Notes under the pieces: model-generated
Told to the model about the DNA's origin: nothing
Databases searched by the model: none
The model's input: only the letters and a program-made list of their open reading frames with translations
Program-made: the position numbers and the translations under genes
Source of the DNA: Pratylenchus scribneri
Lineage: Eukaryota; Nematoda; Chromadorea; Rhabditida; Pratylenchidae
Reading direction: 5' to 3'
DNA: 64,000 nucleotides
NCBI GenBank assembly: GCA_030063045.1
Contig: JAQSEB010000041.1
Location: forward strand, 3,341,501 to 3,405,500
Part shown: positions 25,601-36,713 of the stretch, in pieces
How the letters are laid out: each line of letters opens with the position of its first letter
Position numbering within the stretch: the first letter of the stretch is position 1

Positions 25601-28421
25601 GAGAATTTGTCTCTTCGTATTTTATCCTGTGATTTCAATTTTGGCCGATTTTCTCGTCAAATTTTTCCTACCGATCGAATATTCAAATTTGACCCTTCAA
25701 ATGGGGCAATTTACCTCGCCGCCTCAGTGGATGATTCCACCGGTGGACATTTCATTCTACAATTGGAGGCAGAAGATGATGGTGGCCGACGCTCCAAACA
25801 AAATGGCACTGCGAATGTAAGCATAGCATTCAGTGATTTCTATTTTGTCTTGTTTTATTATTTAAAATAAACAGTAAATTTATCTTATTATAGAGAAAAG
25901 GAACAGTACATAATCAATGCAAATAATTTGTTATAATTTTTAATGTATTATTTTGTCAGATTTGGGTTGTCCACAGTGTGGATATTGTCTCAATTGTGGT
26001 CCGCAAAAGTGCCGTAGAGTTGGATGCAAAAGAATTGAATGAATATTTAAAGTAAATATGTTTAAAAATAATTTATGTAAATTTAAAAAGAAAATAATTT
26101 AAAATTATTTTTAGACCATATAACTTGGCCATAAAGGAGAATTTAAGGTTAAGGTTCATAATTAGAACTAATTTCAGAAGGATATGGTTTAAAATGAAAC
26201 CAGATTTGGCCTAAATTTATTGTCTGAATAAATTCAATTATGATTTTCTTGTAATTTAAATAAAAAATTTATTAATTTTAATTTTTCGTCAGAATTCTCG
26301 TCATGAATTTTTTTAATTGAAAAAAAAATGTCAATTATATTGAAAGACTAACAAAAAAATTTATGAGATCAAAAAATATATTCATAATATAGAAAAAATA
26401 TTTTGATTTAATTTTGATTTCCAATTAAGATAGAAGAAAAAGAAAATTACAAAATGAATTTCCATATTTAAGGAAAAGAAATTATTAATTTAAAAAAATT
26501 CAATTTTCTTTCATTCAGATCACTTTCATCAAAAACCAATCTCAAGCCAATATTGCATGAAGTACGGTATTATTTGGATGCGGATGGCCAACCAATTCGA
26601 CAATCTTCCGTCCTTCAATTAGTTTTCTTAAATCAAACGCACATTTTAACTTATGAAGAAGCGGAATTGGCACTGAAAGATTTGAACATTAAGGGGATGG
26701 ACGGATTTGAACAAGTAAATTTTGTCTTTTAAATAAATTGAAATTTATATAATATATATTTATGTCATCAAAATTTTTGTTAAAGTAAATATTCTAGAAA
26801 AATTTAGTCTGTTAAACAAAAATTTGACCTAATTTCCATTCATATTTGACCATTTTTTAAGCAAATTCCAACATAAATTGTGACTGCAGCAATCCATTGT
26901 AAAATAAATAAATGTTGACAACTTACCAAAATTCTTATAAATTAGATAAAATTGAGGCAAATTTTCATTTTTAAGAATAAAATTTTTAATATTTTCTATA
27001 CGTACGGGGACATGTCCTGAATAGACAAAGGGCAGTGCAAATGTGGTCATGTCCTGAATAGTGCAAATGTGGGCGTTTTCGATTTCTAATTAAACAGAAA
27101 CCAGTTTTAGACCATATATAACTTATACCATTTTGCAGATCTCATCGAGACGCATCGATTGGTATATAAATTGGCGTGATTTGGCCCAAAATTAAATGGT
27201 ATTAAATCATTTTTTAAGTTTTTGGTTTTAAACTCTTTTATTTTGGCCAAACCATAACAATTTATATACCAATCGATGCGTCTCGATGAGATCTATAAAA
27301 TGGTATAAGGTTTATATGGTCTAAAACTGGTTTCTGTTTAATTAGAAATCGAAAACGCCCACATTTGCACTATTCAGGACATGACCACATTTGCACTATT
27401 CAGGAGTTGACATAGCACCTTTTCTATATTTTAAACATTTTAAATTATTTTTTAAAAATATTATTAATTATTTAACTCATAAAATTGTTAGTGTTACAAA
27501 TTCATAAATAATTTATTAATTTTTTTGCAACAAATTTCAGCAAAGATGCTCAAAAAATTTTAATTATTATTTAAATACAATAAAAATATATTTTTTTAAA
27601 AAGTGAAATGCATACAAATTTAGTAAATATTCTTGATTAAAATAAGCAAATATTTTTTAAAATTAATCATTTTTTTCCGAAAATTTTTATTTAATTTTTA
27701 TAACTCATAAAATTTTTTGTCTAAAAACTTTTTAATAATTAAAATATTTTACTAAAAGAAAATTTTCATAATTTCAATTCAATCATAATTTAAAATAAAT
27801 CAAAATTAAATTAAATATAAAATAAATTTAAATGATTATTTTTAGAACCTATTTCATCCTTCCTTATCTTCATCAATATCAAAAGCTCACTCTTCATCAT
27901 CCAAAAATGCAACCAACAATGCCAATTCCCATCTTCTTTCACTTTCTTTGCTTTTCCTCTTCCTTTTGGCCACAATTCTTTCTGTGCTCGGTGTCCTCAT
28001 TTGCCAGCATCGTCGCCGGCACATTGCCGAACGACATTTGGCCGATGCATTAAAATCAATTAGGCAATCGAGCATTTCCAAATCGGACACATTGGACAAA
28101 TCAACAACAATACACAGTCCATATTATTTCTTGCCACCAACCCAAATTGGCGATATTTGGTAAGAAGATCTTCTTAAACCAACTAAATTGAAGCATATTA
28201 TTTTCCCCTTCCATTACTTTAGGAGACGTCCTCTTCCGCCACCGCCAATTCTTCCATCGCTACTCCCTCCTCCACCTCCATCCATGCTTCATCATCATCC
28301 CACCTCAATTCCAATCATCCAACAACCAACCGGAACTGATGGCGGCGGCAGTTTCTACACCCAACATTCACACCAGAATTCCGGCTATTATACAGTGCAG
28401 GAAATGAAAATTGCACTATAA
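13644..28421 (+). CDS. Cadherin-superfamily single-pass membrane adhesion protein
   Basis: Twenty-two exons join in phase to about 1600 residues: 13644-13737, 13799-13911, 14351-14713, 17819-17892, 18282-18699, 19064-19237, 19284-19535, 19642-19762, 20275-20589, 21279-21542, 21993-22282, 22594-22704, 23465-23878, 24042-24296, 24339-24611, 24985-25124, 25442-25557, 25602-25816, 25960-26051, 26519-26714, 27846-28159 and 28223-28421. It opens with a signal peptide (MCAIPIHSFFTIVFCLFATF). Cadherin repeats are plain toward the C-terminal side: SPPIF, ADDTDPDAHLSY, KHELDYE, the linker DINDNFPEF, EDADPS, FKFDPSNGAIYLA and AEDDGG. The N-terminal half is too diverged to divide into repeats. A membrane-proximal region (exons 19-20) precedes a serine-rich stalk, one transmembrane helix (LLSLSLLFLFLLATILSVLG) and a basic, then proline-rich, tail ending in YTVQEMKIAL. 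Such proteins mediate calcium-dependent adhesion or signalling. The first in-frame ATG (13644) fits the signal peptide. I cannot assign an orthologue. Confidence 0.85.
14946..16554 (+). mobile_element. hAT-superfamily transposon with 8-bp target duplication
   Basis: The ends begin CAGAGATTGGTATA and finish with its reverse complement (14946-14959 and 16541-16554). GTATTCGC is duplicated at 14938-14945 and 16555-16562. A CAG-type end with an 8-bp duplication is typical of hAT elements. Subterminal zones (14955-15135 and 16390-16530) are packed with direct and inverted copies of CTATACCTATACTCTACC-like motifs, probable transposase-binding clusters. The interior has a partial transposase. It sits inside the 14829-16784 element and is therefore younger. 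Confidence 0.88.
15329..16256 (+). pseudogene. N-terminally truncated hAT transposase
   Basis: Coding blocks lie at 15329-15441, 15493-15687, 15758-15988 and 16032-16256. The second contains FDKIFIIATFLDPNYCW, the hAT counterpart of the ATFLDPR motif. The last has LEADSKWNALKEYAIQTLSI, PATSAAQERIFSYAG and RRNRMGSELLNQKLFIHLN, the hallmark hAT C-terminal dimerisation region. The BED zinc finger and most of the RNase-H-like catalytic core are missing and the blocks do not all join in frame, so it should not encode an active transposase. Confidence 0.85.
18709..18720 (+). repeat. Run of twelve G at the start of a cadherin intron
   Basis: Twelve consecutive G residues stand ten bases after the donor site of cadherin exon 5 (GTATGTGATGG...). 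It is notable in such AT-rich DNA; it may be a slippage-prone tract or an assembly uncertainty. Confidence 0.9.
27015..27405. mobile_element. 391-bp foldback element in the last long cadherin intron
   Basis: Nearly the whole element is a hairpin. The right arm, read inward from 27405, has two tandem 26-bp units starting TCCTGAATAGTGCAAATGTGG; the left arm has the same two units, the first with an 11-bp extra piece. The arms continue through GGGCGTTTTCGATTTCTAAT, AAACTGGTTTCTG and the complements of ATCTCATCGAGACGCATCGA, leaving a short central loop. It has no coding sequence and no clear target duplication. A core-only relative lies at 6915-7080. Confidence 0.8.
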
Positions 28422-28776
28422 ATTTTTTGGACCGATAATAATGAAAAAATGTGGAGAAGACGAACAAAATTTCCTTCCTAAACCCATTTTATTTTCCCAT
28501 TTTCTTTTGTTTTTTGTTCTGACTTTGACGTGATTTTGGGTTCGATTTTCGCATTATTGGTCAAATTTTATTGTTTCACCATAAAATTTATATTTTAAAC
28601 AATTTTTCCCATCATTAATTTATGTTTCTTTTTTTTTGCTCAATGCCGCCCCAAATTGTTGATAAAAATCTAATTTTATTTCCTTTGCTGTTTATTTATT
28701 TTTTTTCTTATTTTATGTGTTCAAAATTAAATATATTCAATCATTTTCTGATAATTTTCTCTCTTAAATTTAAGTG

Positions 28777-28782
28777 AATAAA
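28777..28782 (+). terminator. Candidate polyadenylation signal of the cadherin gene
   Basis: AATAAA in the context GTGAATAAATT, about 355 bases after the stop codon. The same context occurs after the duplicated tail exons (34174-34179), which supports its use in both copies. Confidence 0.45.
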
Positions 28783-28841
28783 TTCAATGTAATTTTGAAT
28801 TCGAAGACCATTTTACTTGAACACAATATTATATAAAACAT

Positions 28842-29370
28842 ATTGGCTCGCTCACTGAAAATATGGTTTATAGAAAATGAAGATACGGAAGAAAAGTTTC
28901 CATTGTACATAGAAATTCATTTTTTAATTTTTACACAAAAGGAATTCAATATAGAATTCTAATCTAAATTGATTCAATTAATATTGTTTAATGAATTCGT
29001 AACCTCGGGAACAAATTTTGGCAAAAAATAATAAATCGATTGAATTCAAATTGGAAGGGAATTAAAAACAGACGGCATTTTGAATATCCTCCTGCGTCAA
29101 CCAACATAAACTTTATTAAATTGACAATTCAAGCACAAATTATGCCAAATTCCATCAATGATGAACAAAAAAAAAACAAATTGTTATGAAAATTGAAGAG
29201 AAGGAAATAAAGATTAAATTATTCCATGATGACAATAGTTAAATTATAGAGTAGCAGAGAAATTACTAATGCAGATGATCAAAATTGAGTAGAAGAAAAA
29301 TTGGCTAATGGAATAATTCATAAGCGGATTAAAATGTAAAGAGATGAAAAGAATTGCACAATTTCTGATA
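28842..29370 (+). pseudogene. Shuffled cadherin exon scraps (exon 5 joined to exon 3)
   Basis: The stretch starting GGCTCGCTCACTGAAAATAT resembles cadherin exon 5 (from about 18415) down to GACGGCATTTTGAATAT. It then runs, without an intron, into sequence like the middle and end of exon 3 (TTGACAATTCAAGCACAAAT, ATTGAAGAGAAGGAAATAAA and GCACAATTT, matching 14503-14711). Exon 3 precedes exon 5 in the gene, so the order is reversed. Stops and frameshifts are frequent. Confidence 0.75.
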
Positions 29371-30104
29371 ATATTTAAATATGTTATATTTTAAATTTAA
29401 TTTTTTTATATTTATGTTGGAAGGCCTGCCGTTATTGAAAATTTTCTTTCATTAAAAATTTAATTATTTAGTAATTTGAGTAAATAACAATTTTATGAGT
29501 TTTAAAAAATAAAAATTATATTTTTAAGAAATGTAATTCAAATATGATTCTTATAAGTGACCAAAAAAGACACAAATAGACGAAAATTCAACATTTTTCT
29601 TCATTTCTGGATATAATATTATTGATCAATTATGCTTTTCATTCTTTTCATAAAATATAAATAAATATAAATTTAACATTTTAATATAAAAACTTTAAAA
29701 ATTAATTTTTAAAATTAAATTTCCAATTTAATTTTAATATTATTTTTTTTAATAATTATGATTGCCTTGAAGAGAAAAACAAATTTCCTTTTAATAAAAA
29801 TGTAAATTATTTAGGAAATTGAGTTGACAATAATTTAAAAGATACAAAAATAATAATATTTTCTGAAAAAATAATTAAAAAGTGATATTATAAAAATATT
29901 GTTTTTAAAATCAATATTAAACATGAATATTTGTTAAATTAACCAATAATCTTATTTTCAATGAACTACAAAAAATATAGGTATAATTATGCCTTTGTAT
30001 CCCATTTTTGGTTCAAAAAAAGTGGAGGGTCCCACTTTTGGTCATCAAATTAGGGTTGGGCCATTAAGGGTCATTCAAGGGTAATTTAATTTTTTTAGCC
30101 ATAT

Positions 30105-30295
30105 AACTTGGCCATAATGGAGAATAAGGTTAAGGTTCATAATTAGAACTAATGTCAGGAAAGATATGATTTAAAATGAAATCAATTTAGGCCAAATTTA
30201 TTGCCTGAATAAATTTCATTATGATTTTTTTATATAAATTCCATTATGATTTTTTTGTAATTTAAGTAAAAAATTTTTAAATTTTTCGTAATATT
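30105..30295 (+). repeat. Duplicate of cadherin intron sequence (from about 26113)
   Basis: CATATAACTTGGCCATAA, then GGTTAAGGTTCATAATTAGA and the following bases match intron 19 of the cadherin gene (about 26117-26275) with scattered changes. It shows that the duplicated DNA included introns and so was not copied through mRNA. Confidence 0.7.
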
Positions 30296-30300
30296 TTATA

Positions 30301-30906
30301 CGTATTGCGCCGGAGCATTTGCGCCGCCGACACTTGCGCCGCCTACATTTACGACTCCGACTTTTGCGCCGGAGTATTTGCGCCGTCGACATTTGCGACT
30401 CCGACTATTGCGACGCCTACTTTTGCGCCGCCTCTAGAAATAAGATTAGATTTTGCAAAACGATGTAAAATAAAACCAAATTATGTTTTTAACTATCAAA
30501 ATTAAAATTATTAACCAAATGAATAAATAAAATTGCTAAATAAATGTTATATAAAAATCCCAAACATCAATAAACCCAATCATCCAATCCCCTTGTTGTT
30601 AAACGATATCGTAATGCCTGATGAGGATGAACCAGCCATATTGAACCATTGCACGCATTTGGATTCTGTTGATGAATTCCATTGATTCCTTTTTCGTTAG
30701 TTAAGGATTGCTTAATTTGTATGATGTTCATCTTTTGGAAATAGAAAATTATTCACCCTTTTATTAGTTAATGATATGAGTAATAATTCGGTCCAATAAT
30801 TTTTTAATAAACAATAATTCGTATTTCTGTGGGCGGCGCAAAATCGGCGTCGCAAAAGTTCCGGCGCAAATGTCGGCGGCGCAAATGTTCCCGTCGCAAA
30901 TGTCGA
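30301..30906. mobile_element. Inverted-repeat element with 15-bp TTTGCGCCGCCGAC-type units
   Basis: About nine tandem units of 15 bp (consensus near CATTTGCGCCGCCGA) fill 30301-30435; about five inverted units fill 30830-30906. The unit resembles the CGACACTTGCGG unit of the element at 14829-16784. The interior is AT-rich, with an open frame at 30551-30685 (44 codons, including MPDEDEPAILNHCTH) that I do not recognise. Boundaries are approximate and no target duplication was found. Confidence 0.6.
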
Positions 30907-30954
30907 ATCACCAAAAATATAATAATATTGAATCGTATTTATTAGTATTAATGT

Positions 30955-31032
30955 TATTAGACAAATCAACGAAAATACACAGTCCCTATCATTTCTTGCC
31001 GCCAATCCAAATTTGCGATATTTGGTAAGAAA
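30955..31032 (+). pseudogene. Scrap of the cadherin transmembrane exon (3' end)
   Basis: GACAAATCAACGAAAATACACAGTCC and the following bases through GCGATATTTG|GTAAGA match the last 70 bases of cadherin exon 21 and its donor (28097-28162), with several substitutions. Confidence 0.7.
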
Positions 31033-31194
31033 ATAAATTTTATTGTTGTAAATTATTCGATAAATTTTTTAATTTTAATTATTATTTTTTTTAATTAATT
31101 ATAAATTTTTAGGCCTGTCATGGATGTTTTTTATATCTAATAAAAATTCAATTCAAATATTTCTATATGAAAGTAATTTTGAAATAATTTTATG

Positions 31195-31525
31195 GGTTTC
31201 ATTGTTTTGTTGAAAATAAGGATAACATTGGCAAATGGAATGTTAATTGTTAAATAAGCGGATTCACATAAAAATTGATGAAAAGAATTACAAAATTTTT
31301 AAGGTAATAATGGGGCATGACCGACGGCATTTTGAATATCCTCCTACGTCAACCAAAATAGACTTTATTAAATTGACAATTCAAGAACAAATATGCCAAA
31401 TTCCATCAACAATGTTGATGAATAAAAACAACAAATTGTGATGAAAATTGAAGCAAAGGAAACAAAGATTAAATTATTTGGTGATTAAAATTGAGTAGAA
31501 GAAAAATTGGCGATATTTGGTAAGT
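31195..31525 (+). pseudogene. Second set of shuffled cadherin scraps
   Basis: Order: end of exon 3 (AAATAAGCGGATTCACAT region), end of exon 5 (GACCGACGGCATTTTGAATA), middle of exon 3 (TTTATTAAATTGACAATTCA onward), then the last bases of exon 21 with its donor (TTGGCGATATTTGGTAAG). The exon 5 to exon 3 junction is the same as in 28842-29370, so the two scraps share an ancestor formed after the rearrangement. Confidence 0.7.
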
Positions 31526-32884
31526 AAATTAATTTTATTATTGTTAAATTATTGATAAATTTTTATTTTAATTTTTATTTTAATTTTAATTATTATTTTT
31601 TCCATTTAATTATAAATTTTTGGGTCAGGACTCTGTTCGTTTTTTTATTTTTAAAAAAAATTCAAATATTTTTATATGAAAATAATTTGAAATATTTTAT
31701 GGGTTGCATTGTTTTGTAGAAAATATTAAAGATTTCATAAAATTGGAAAGTAAATAATGAAGAAATAAAATTTCCGGATTCCGCCCACCAAAATGATTAT
31801 CATAAAAAATAATAAAATTTATACCTAATAACACAAATTTAACTAAATGGATACTATTTTTGTACTGGGGAAAATGAAGGATCCCAATTTTGGATCATCA
31901 AGATTATAGTTGGGGTCATTCATTGATAGGATATCATCTACGGTAACTCATAATGACCCTAATCCTATTCCTGATGACCCCAAAGGAAACGCTCCACTTT
32001 TTCTCATCTCAATAAAAAAATGCATACTTACAAACGGCACAAGTATTAAATATTCCATTTTTATAATTTTTAAATTTATTTTTTTTTTATATTTTATTTA
32101 ATTTGATTTTGATTTTTTAAAATTTTATGCACTTGTGTTGCTCCTTCATCAAATTTCCTTTCAATAAAAATTTAAATTATTTATTAATTTTAAATAAACA
32201 GCATTTTTATGAGTTATAAAATTAAAAATAATATTTTTAAGAAAAATAATTAAAATATGATTAATTTAAAAATATTACAATTGTATTGAAATATTAATAA
32301 TAAACGTGAATGGCTTTAATTTTGACTAATTTATAAGCCAATCTTGGTAAGCAAATGCCAACACTGGCCAAATTTGACCGCAATCCATTGTAAATATCAA
32401 CGTTTGGCTTATCAAATAAACGCATAGATTGGATAAAATTTTGGGCAAAAATGCATCCGTAATTTTATAGCAATATTTTTTAAAAATTAATACATTTAAT
32501 TTTTTTATGAAATATTTATTTTTAACACATAAAATTATTGTTGTAACAAATTCCTAAATAACACAGATTTTTTGTTTGAACTAAATTACAATGCAAGTGC
32601 CCCTCCTCATAATTAAAAAAAAACAAAATTAATTTAATGCAAAAAAAACGTTTGTGCATAGAAGTATTCTTATATAATTACTCCTATATATTAGTAAAAA
32701 TTCTAATATTAAACACTAATATTTGTAAAATTTGTTAGCCATTATTCAATGATCTTAGAGAAGTAAATTTGTCGAATAACAAAATTAAAACAATAATAAT
32801 TCTTTAAATTTTTTATTTACATAAAATTTCAGCCAGAGGCCGTAAATCAATATTAAATAAAATATAATAAATGATAATTTTTAG

Positions 32885-33836
32885 AATTTATTTGTAACTG
32901 CCTCATCATCGTCATCTATGTCAAAGGCGCACTCTTCATCATCCAAAAATGCAACCAACAATGCCAATTCCCATCTTCTTTCACTTTCTTTGCTTTTCCT
33001 CTTCCTTTTGGCCACAATTCTTTCTGTGCTCGGTGTCCTCATTTGCCAGCATCGTCGCCGGCACATTGCCGAACGACATTTGGCCGATGCATTAAAAGCA
33101 ATTAGGCAATCGAGCATTTCCAAATCGGACACATTGGAAAAATCAACAACAATACACAGTCCATATTATTTCTTGCCACCAACCCAAATTGGCGATATTT
33201 GGTAAGAAAATAAATTTTATTGTTGTAAATTATTCGATAAATTTTTTAAATTTTACATTTTATTTTTTTTCATTTAATTATAAATTTGTATGATGCGGAA
33301 TGGATCTATTTTTATTTATAATAAAAATTCAAATATTTCTATATGGAAGTAATTTTGAAACAATTTTATGGGTTGGAATAAAAAAAAAGAATATTACATA
33401 TTTTTTCCAAGAAATATCCACAAATTTTTGACCATCTAAAAATATTCAACTTTTTTTCAATTCTTATCAATTATCATTTCATTCAGATTTAAGGAATAAG
33501 TTTAAAAATGTGAATTAGGTCGGAATTAAACACATTGATTGTTTCAATGGTAAACTGAATAAAGTGACAATTATTTGATCTTCCCAAACCAACTAATTGA
33601 AGCATATTATTTTCCCCTTACCTTCCTTTAGGAGATTTCCTATTCCGCCACCGCCAATTCTTCCATCGCTATCGCTATTCCCTCATCCACCTCCATCCAT
33701 GCTTCATCATCATCCCACCTCAATTCCAATCATCCAACAACCAACCGGAACTGATGGCGGCGGCAGTTTCTACACCCAACATTCACACCAGAATTCCGGC
33801 TATTATACAGTGCAGGAAATGAAAATTGCACTATAA
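32885..33836 (+). CDS. Intact second copy of the cadherin transmembrane and tail exons
   Basis: Exon 32885-33201 follows a TTTTTAG acceptor and is in the same phase as cadherin exon 21. It encodes a different stalk (NLFVTASSSSS) and then the same transmembrane helix and basic segment, with few substitutions. It ends in TTTG|GTAAGA. Exon 33632-33836 encodes the proline-rich tail, two codons longer than in copy 1, ending in the same YTVQEMKIAL and TAA. The 3' untranslated start is also conserved. Frames and splice sites are intact although no upstream cadherin exons sit nearby. It could serve as an alternative 3' end for exon 20 (26714, phase 0) or be a very young, still undamaged partial duplicate. 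The intron is about 430 nt, against 63 nt in copy 1. Confidence 0.65.
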
Positions 33837-34179
33837 ATTTTTTGGACCGATAATAATGAAAAAATGTGGAGAAGACGAACAAAATTTCCTTCCTAAACCA
33901 TTTTTATCTTTTATTTTTTGTACTGACATTGACGTGATTTCGGTTCGATTTTCGCAACATTGTCCAAATTTTATTGTTTGTTCATAAAATTCATATTTTA
34001 CTCAATTTTTCTCTCAATCTTTTATGTTCTTTTTTTTGCTCAAAACCGCCCCCAAATTGTTGATAAAATTTTCTTTTATCTGCTATTTATTTCTTTTTCG
34101 TATAATATATTTTTTATGAGATCAAAATTTTATATATATATTTTCTGATAATTTTCTATCTTTATTTTCAGTGAATAAA

Positions 34180-36713
34180 TTATTAAATGTTAATTTGAAT
34201 TCTTAAATAATACTTTCAGCTCGAAAGCAAATATCTTTTCTTGAATTAAAAAAACTTATAAATACCCTTATATTAGGGTTACTGAATGTTACCAAATTGA
34301 TGAGTGCGGATTGAGTTATGTGAAAAATGGCAACCAAATTTACAGCCAATTATCCTAAACTTCTGTTTTCATTTAAGCTTTTTCTTGCAAAAGGTCAAAA
34401 ATTTGTAAATAAATTAACATGAACTAAATGAGAATCACTCATATTATATCAATCCACTGCGCAATAATGCAATTTGTGATTAATAATATGTCTCTTTTCC
34501 AGTAAATGAATGGAAAAAAAAATGTGCGCTTTTTAGTTAAGTATAGCTCAGAATAAACTAGCTTGCACTTTTTTCACCAGCCATTACTTTTTTCCCTCTC
34601 AAAGTTTAATTGCTAAATCAATTCACTTTCCGTTCCATAAAACAATTATTTTCTCTCATTACTAAATTCTACAAAAAGGGGTGCAACGTGCAAAAACAAA
34701 CCAATCTCATCATATATAAAATAGCACGCGAGGTCAACCCACCACATTCCCTTTTTTCTTCCAATTATTTTCGTATTCACCACACATCGATGAAGTAAAC
34801 AAATAAATTTGTCCCCTTTTTTGTCCTCTGCGCAGAATTGTTATTTACCGATTTCTTTTAACCAATTAACCGAAGCGCATTCTCATCAATAATCCGCAAA
34901 ATTTAACTCAAATTTTATTGCCTCCATAGCCAAGACTAAATTATGAATCAGTTATTCTCTGTAAAACATCCATCTTCCTCTTTGGGTTTCATTTGGTTAT
35001 TTTATTTTTATTACGGTAACTAGGAAATCAAACACATGCGGCATTTATCCTTTTAGTCCCGCGATATTAAAGACGCATTTATATTATTAATAATCAAAAA
35101 AAGGGAAATAAAATCGAAAATTAAACAAAATCCAACTCCAAAAAAAACAATGGCAAAAGTACCTATTTAGCGAATTTTTGAGGGATATTTGGGGAATAAA
35201 TCCGTTAGATTAAAAGATGAGAATGGGCTGGGTAGATCCTCAAGTGCAGTCTATGAAGTGGATTTGCGCGAGGCACTATAGGGAAGAAAAGTGAGAAATC
35301 GCGCACACATCTGATAGAATGAGGATCAAAAATAAAAGCCGGCCACCATTCCGGTGTTGGCCTTGAGTAATGAAGTAGTTGGGTCAACCCAAAATTTCTT
35401 CACCCTAAAATCCATAGAGAGAAAAATCTATGTGATTTTACAGCGAATTTGGATATAGAGATTTTTGGATCCGTCCGTAAAGACAATGACCAATAAATAT
35501 CCCATCTCCCCATCTATCCATATTATTCATTTCGGCTTTTTTCCCTTGAAAAGCGTCCAAGCAATGCTATTTCCTCTACTGCTTCTTTTTTATCCCCGAT
35601 TAATTCATCCTTGCCTCGATCCAACGATATTCATCGTCATCATTCACTTGTTTATTTCCCAATAGAGAGGATGAGCCCTCCAGCAGCCTCTACTCCTCTT
35701 TCCTCTGTTCAATTTCTTCATCACAGCCCCCAAAGCCACATCACATTTTTTATCCTTCCTTTTTTCGCTAGCTTTTGTTGTTGCATTCTCTTTCATTATT
35801 TTTATCGACCCAAAAGAAAAAAGCGAATGGGCACCGCAGAGAAAATGGACACCATCGCCCTTGCTCTCATTTAACCCCTAGCTTTTGGCCACCTCCACCA
35901 CCACAAGGCGTTCTTTTTTATTTAATTTTTAATTAATCAATTAAAAATAAGGCTTTCTTTTTTTAAATATAACCCAAAAAACAATCTTATTTCGAACCAT
36001 TTTTAATTAAATTATCCAGCAGATCCAAAAATCCACTTATTTTTAATGATATTTCCAACATAAAAAATTACAATAAGTAAATGCTAAATAAATAAAATAA
36101 ACAAAAAATTTGCCAATTATTATGCCTCATTCCCTTCCTTTTCTTCCCGATAAAAATACTATCACATCCGTATTCCCTTTCCGTGTATTTGGCCACGTCA
36201 TCATTATTTTTGAATGAATGCAATGAATTCACATTCACATCTGTCAGCCAACCTCAATGCTACAATTTCTTCATCCCCATTTTCCCTTATTTCACTGCTC
36301 TGCTTTATGCCTAATAAAGATTGTAAAAATCTTGGCTTTTGACCGGTCATTAATATTAGCGTCATTTTTATGCACGCATGAACCAAATAAAAAATAAAAT
36401 AACAACAGCCGCATTAACGCAAGTAATGGCAAAAAGAACAAGCTGAAAATGAGTAAAAATTTGATGAACGACTTTTTGGGAAATTCGCCGAATATCTCGC
36501 GCGCGCCTCCCTCTTCCAATAAGTTCTCAGTTACCCGAATATTTCCATAGTAACCTAAAATTACAAGTTTCAGCCAATTTAGAATTATTTTTCTTAATTC
36601 TAATCCAATTTATTCATATTTTTTCCAATTAAATTTTTTCTCACAGGGAAAATTGACAATTATTTGACACAATCACTTTTGGCACATTTAAATAATTTAT
36701 TGATTTCAAAAAT
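34180..36713. promoter_or_regulatory. Intergenic region upstream of the stomatin gene
   Basis: From about 34550 to 36530 base composition is more balanced than in the flanking DNA, with open frames on both strands that lack splice or domain logic. I read this as promoter and intergenic DNA. No specific regulatory motif is recognised; the 50 bases before the ATG at 36714 look like a short leader. Confidence 0.4.

Noticed and set aside
35465..35874. Overlapping open frames upstream of the stomatin gene
   Set aside because: Both frames are open only because of balanced composition; the peptides are leucine/proline-rich without domain features, and no splice sites connect them.
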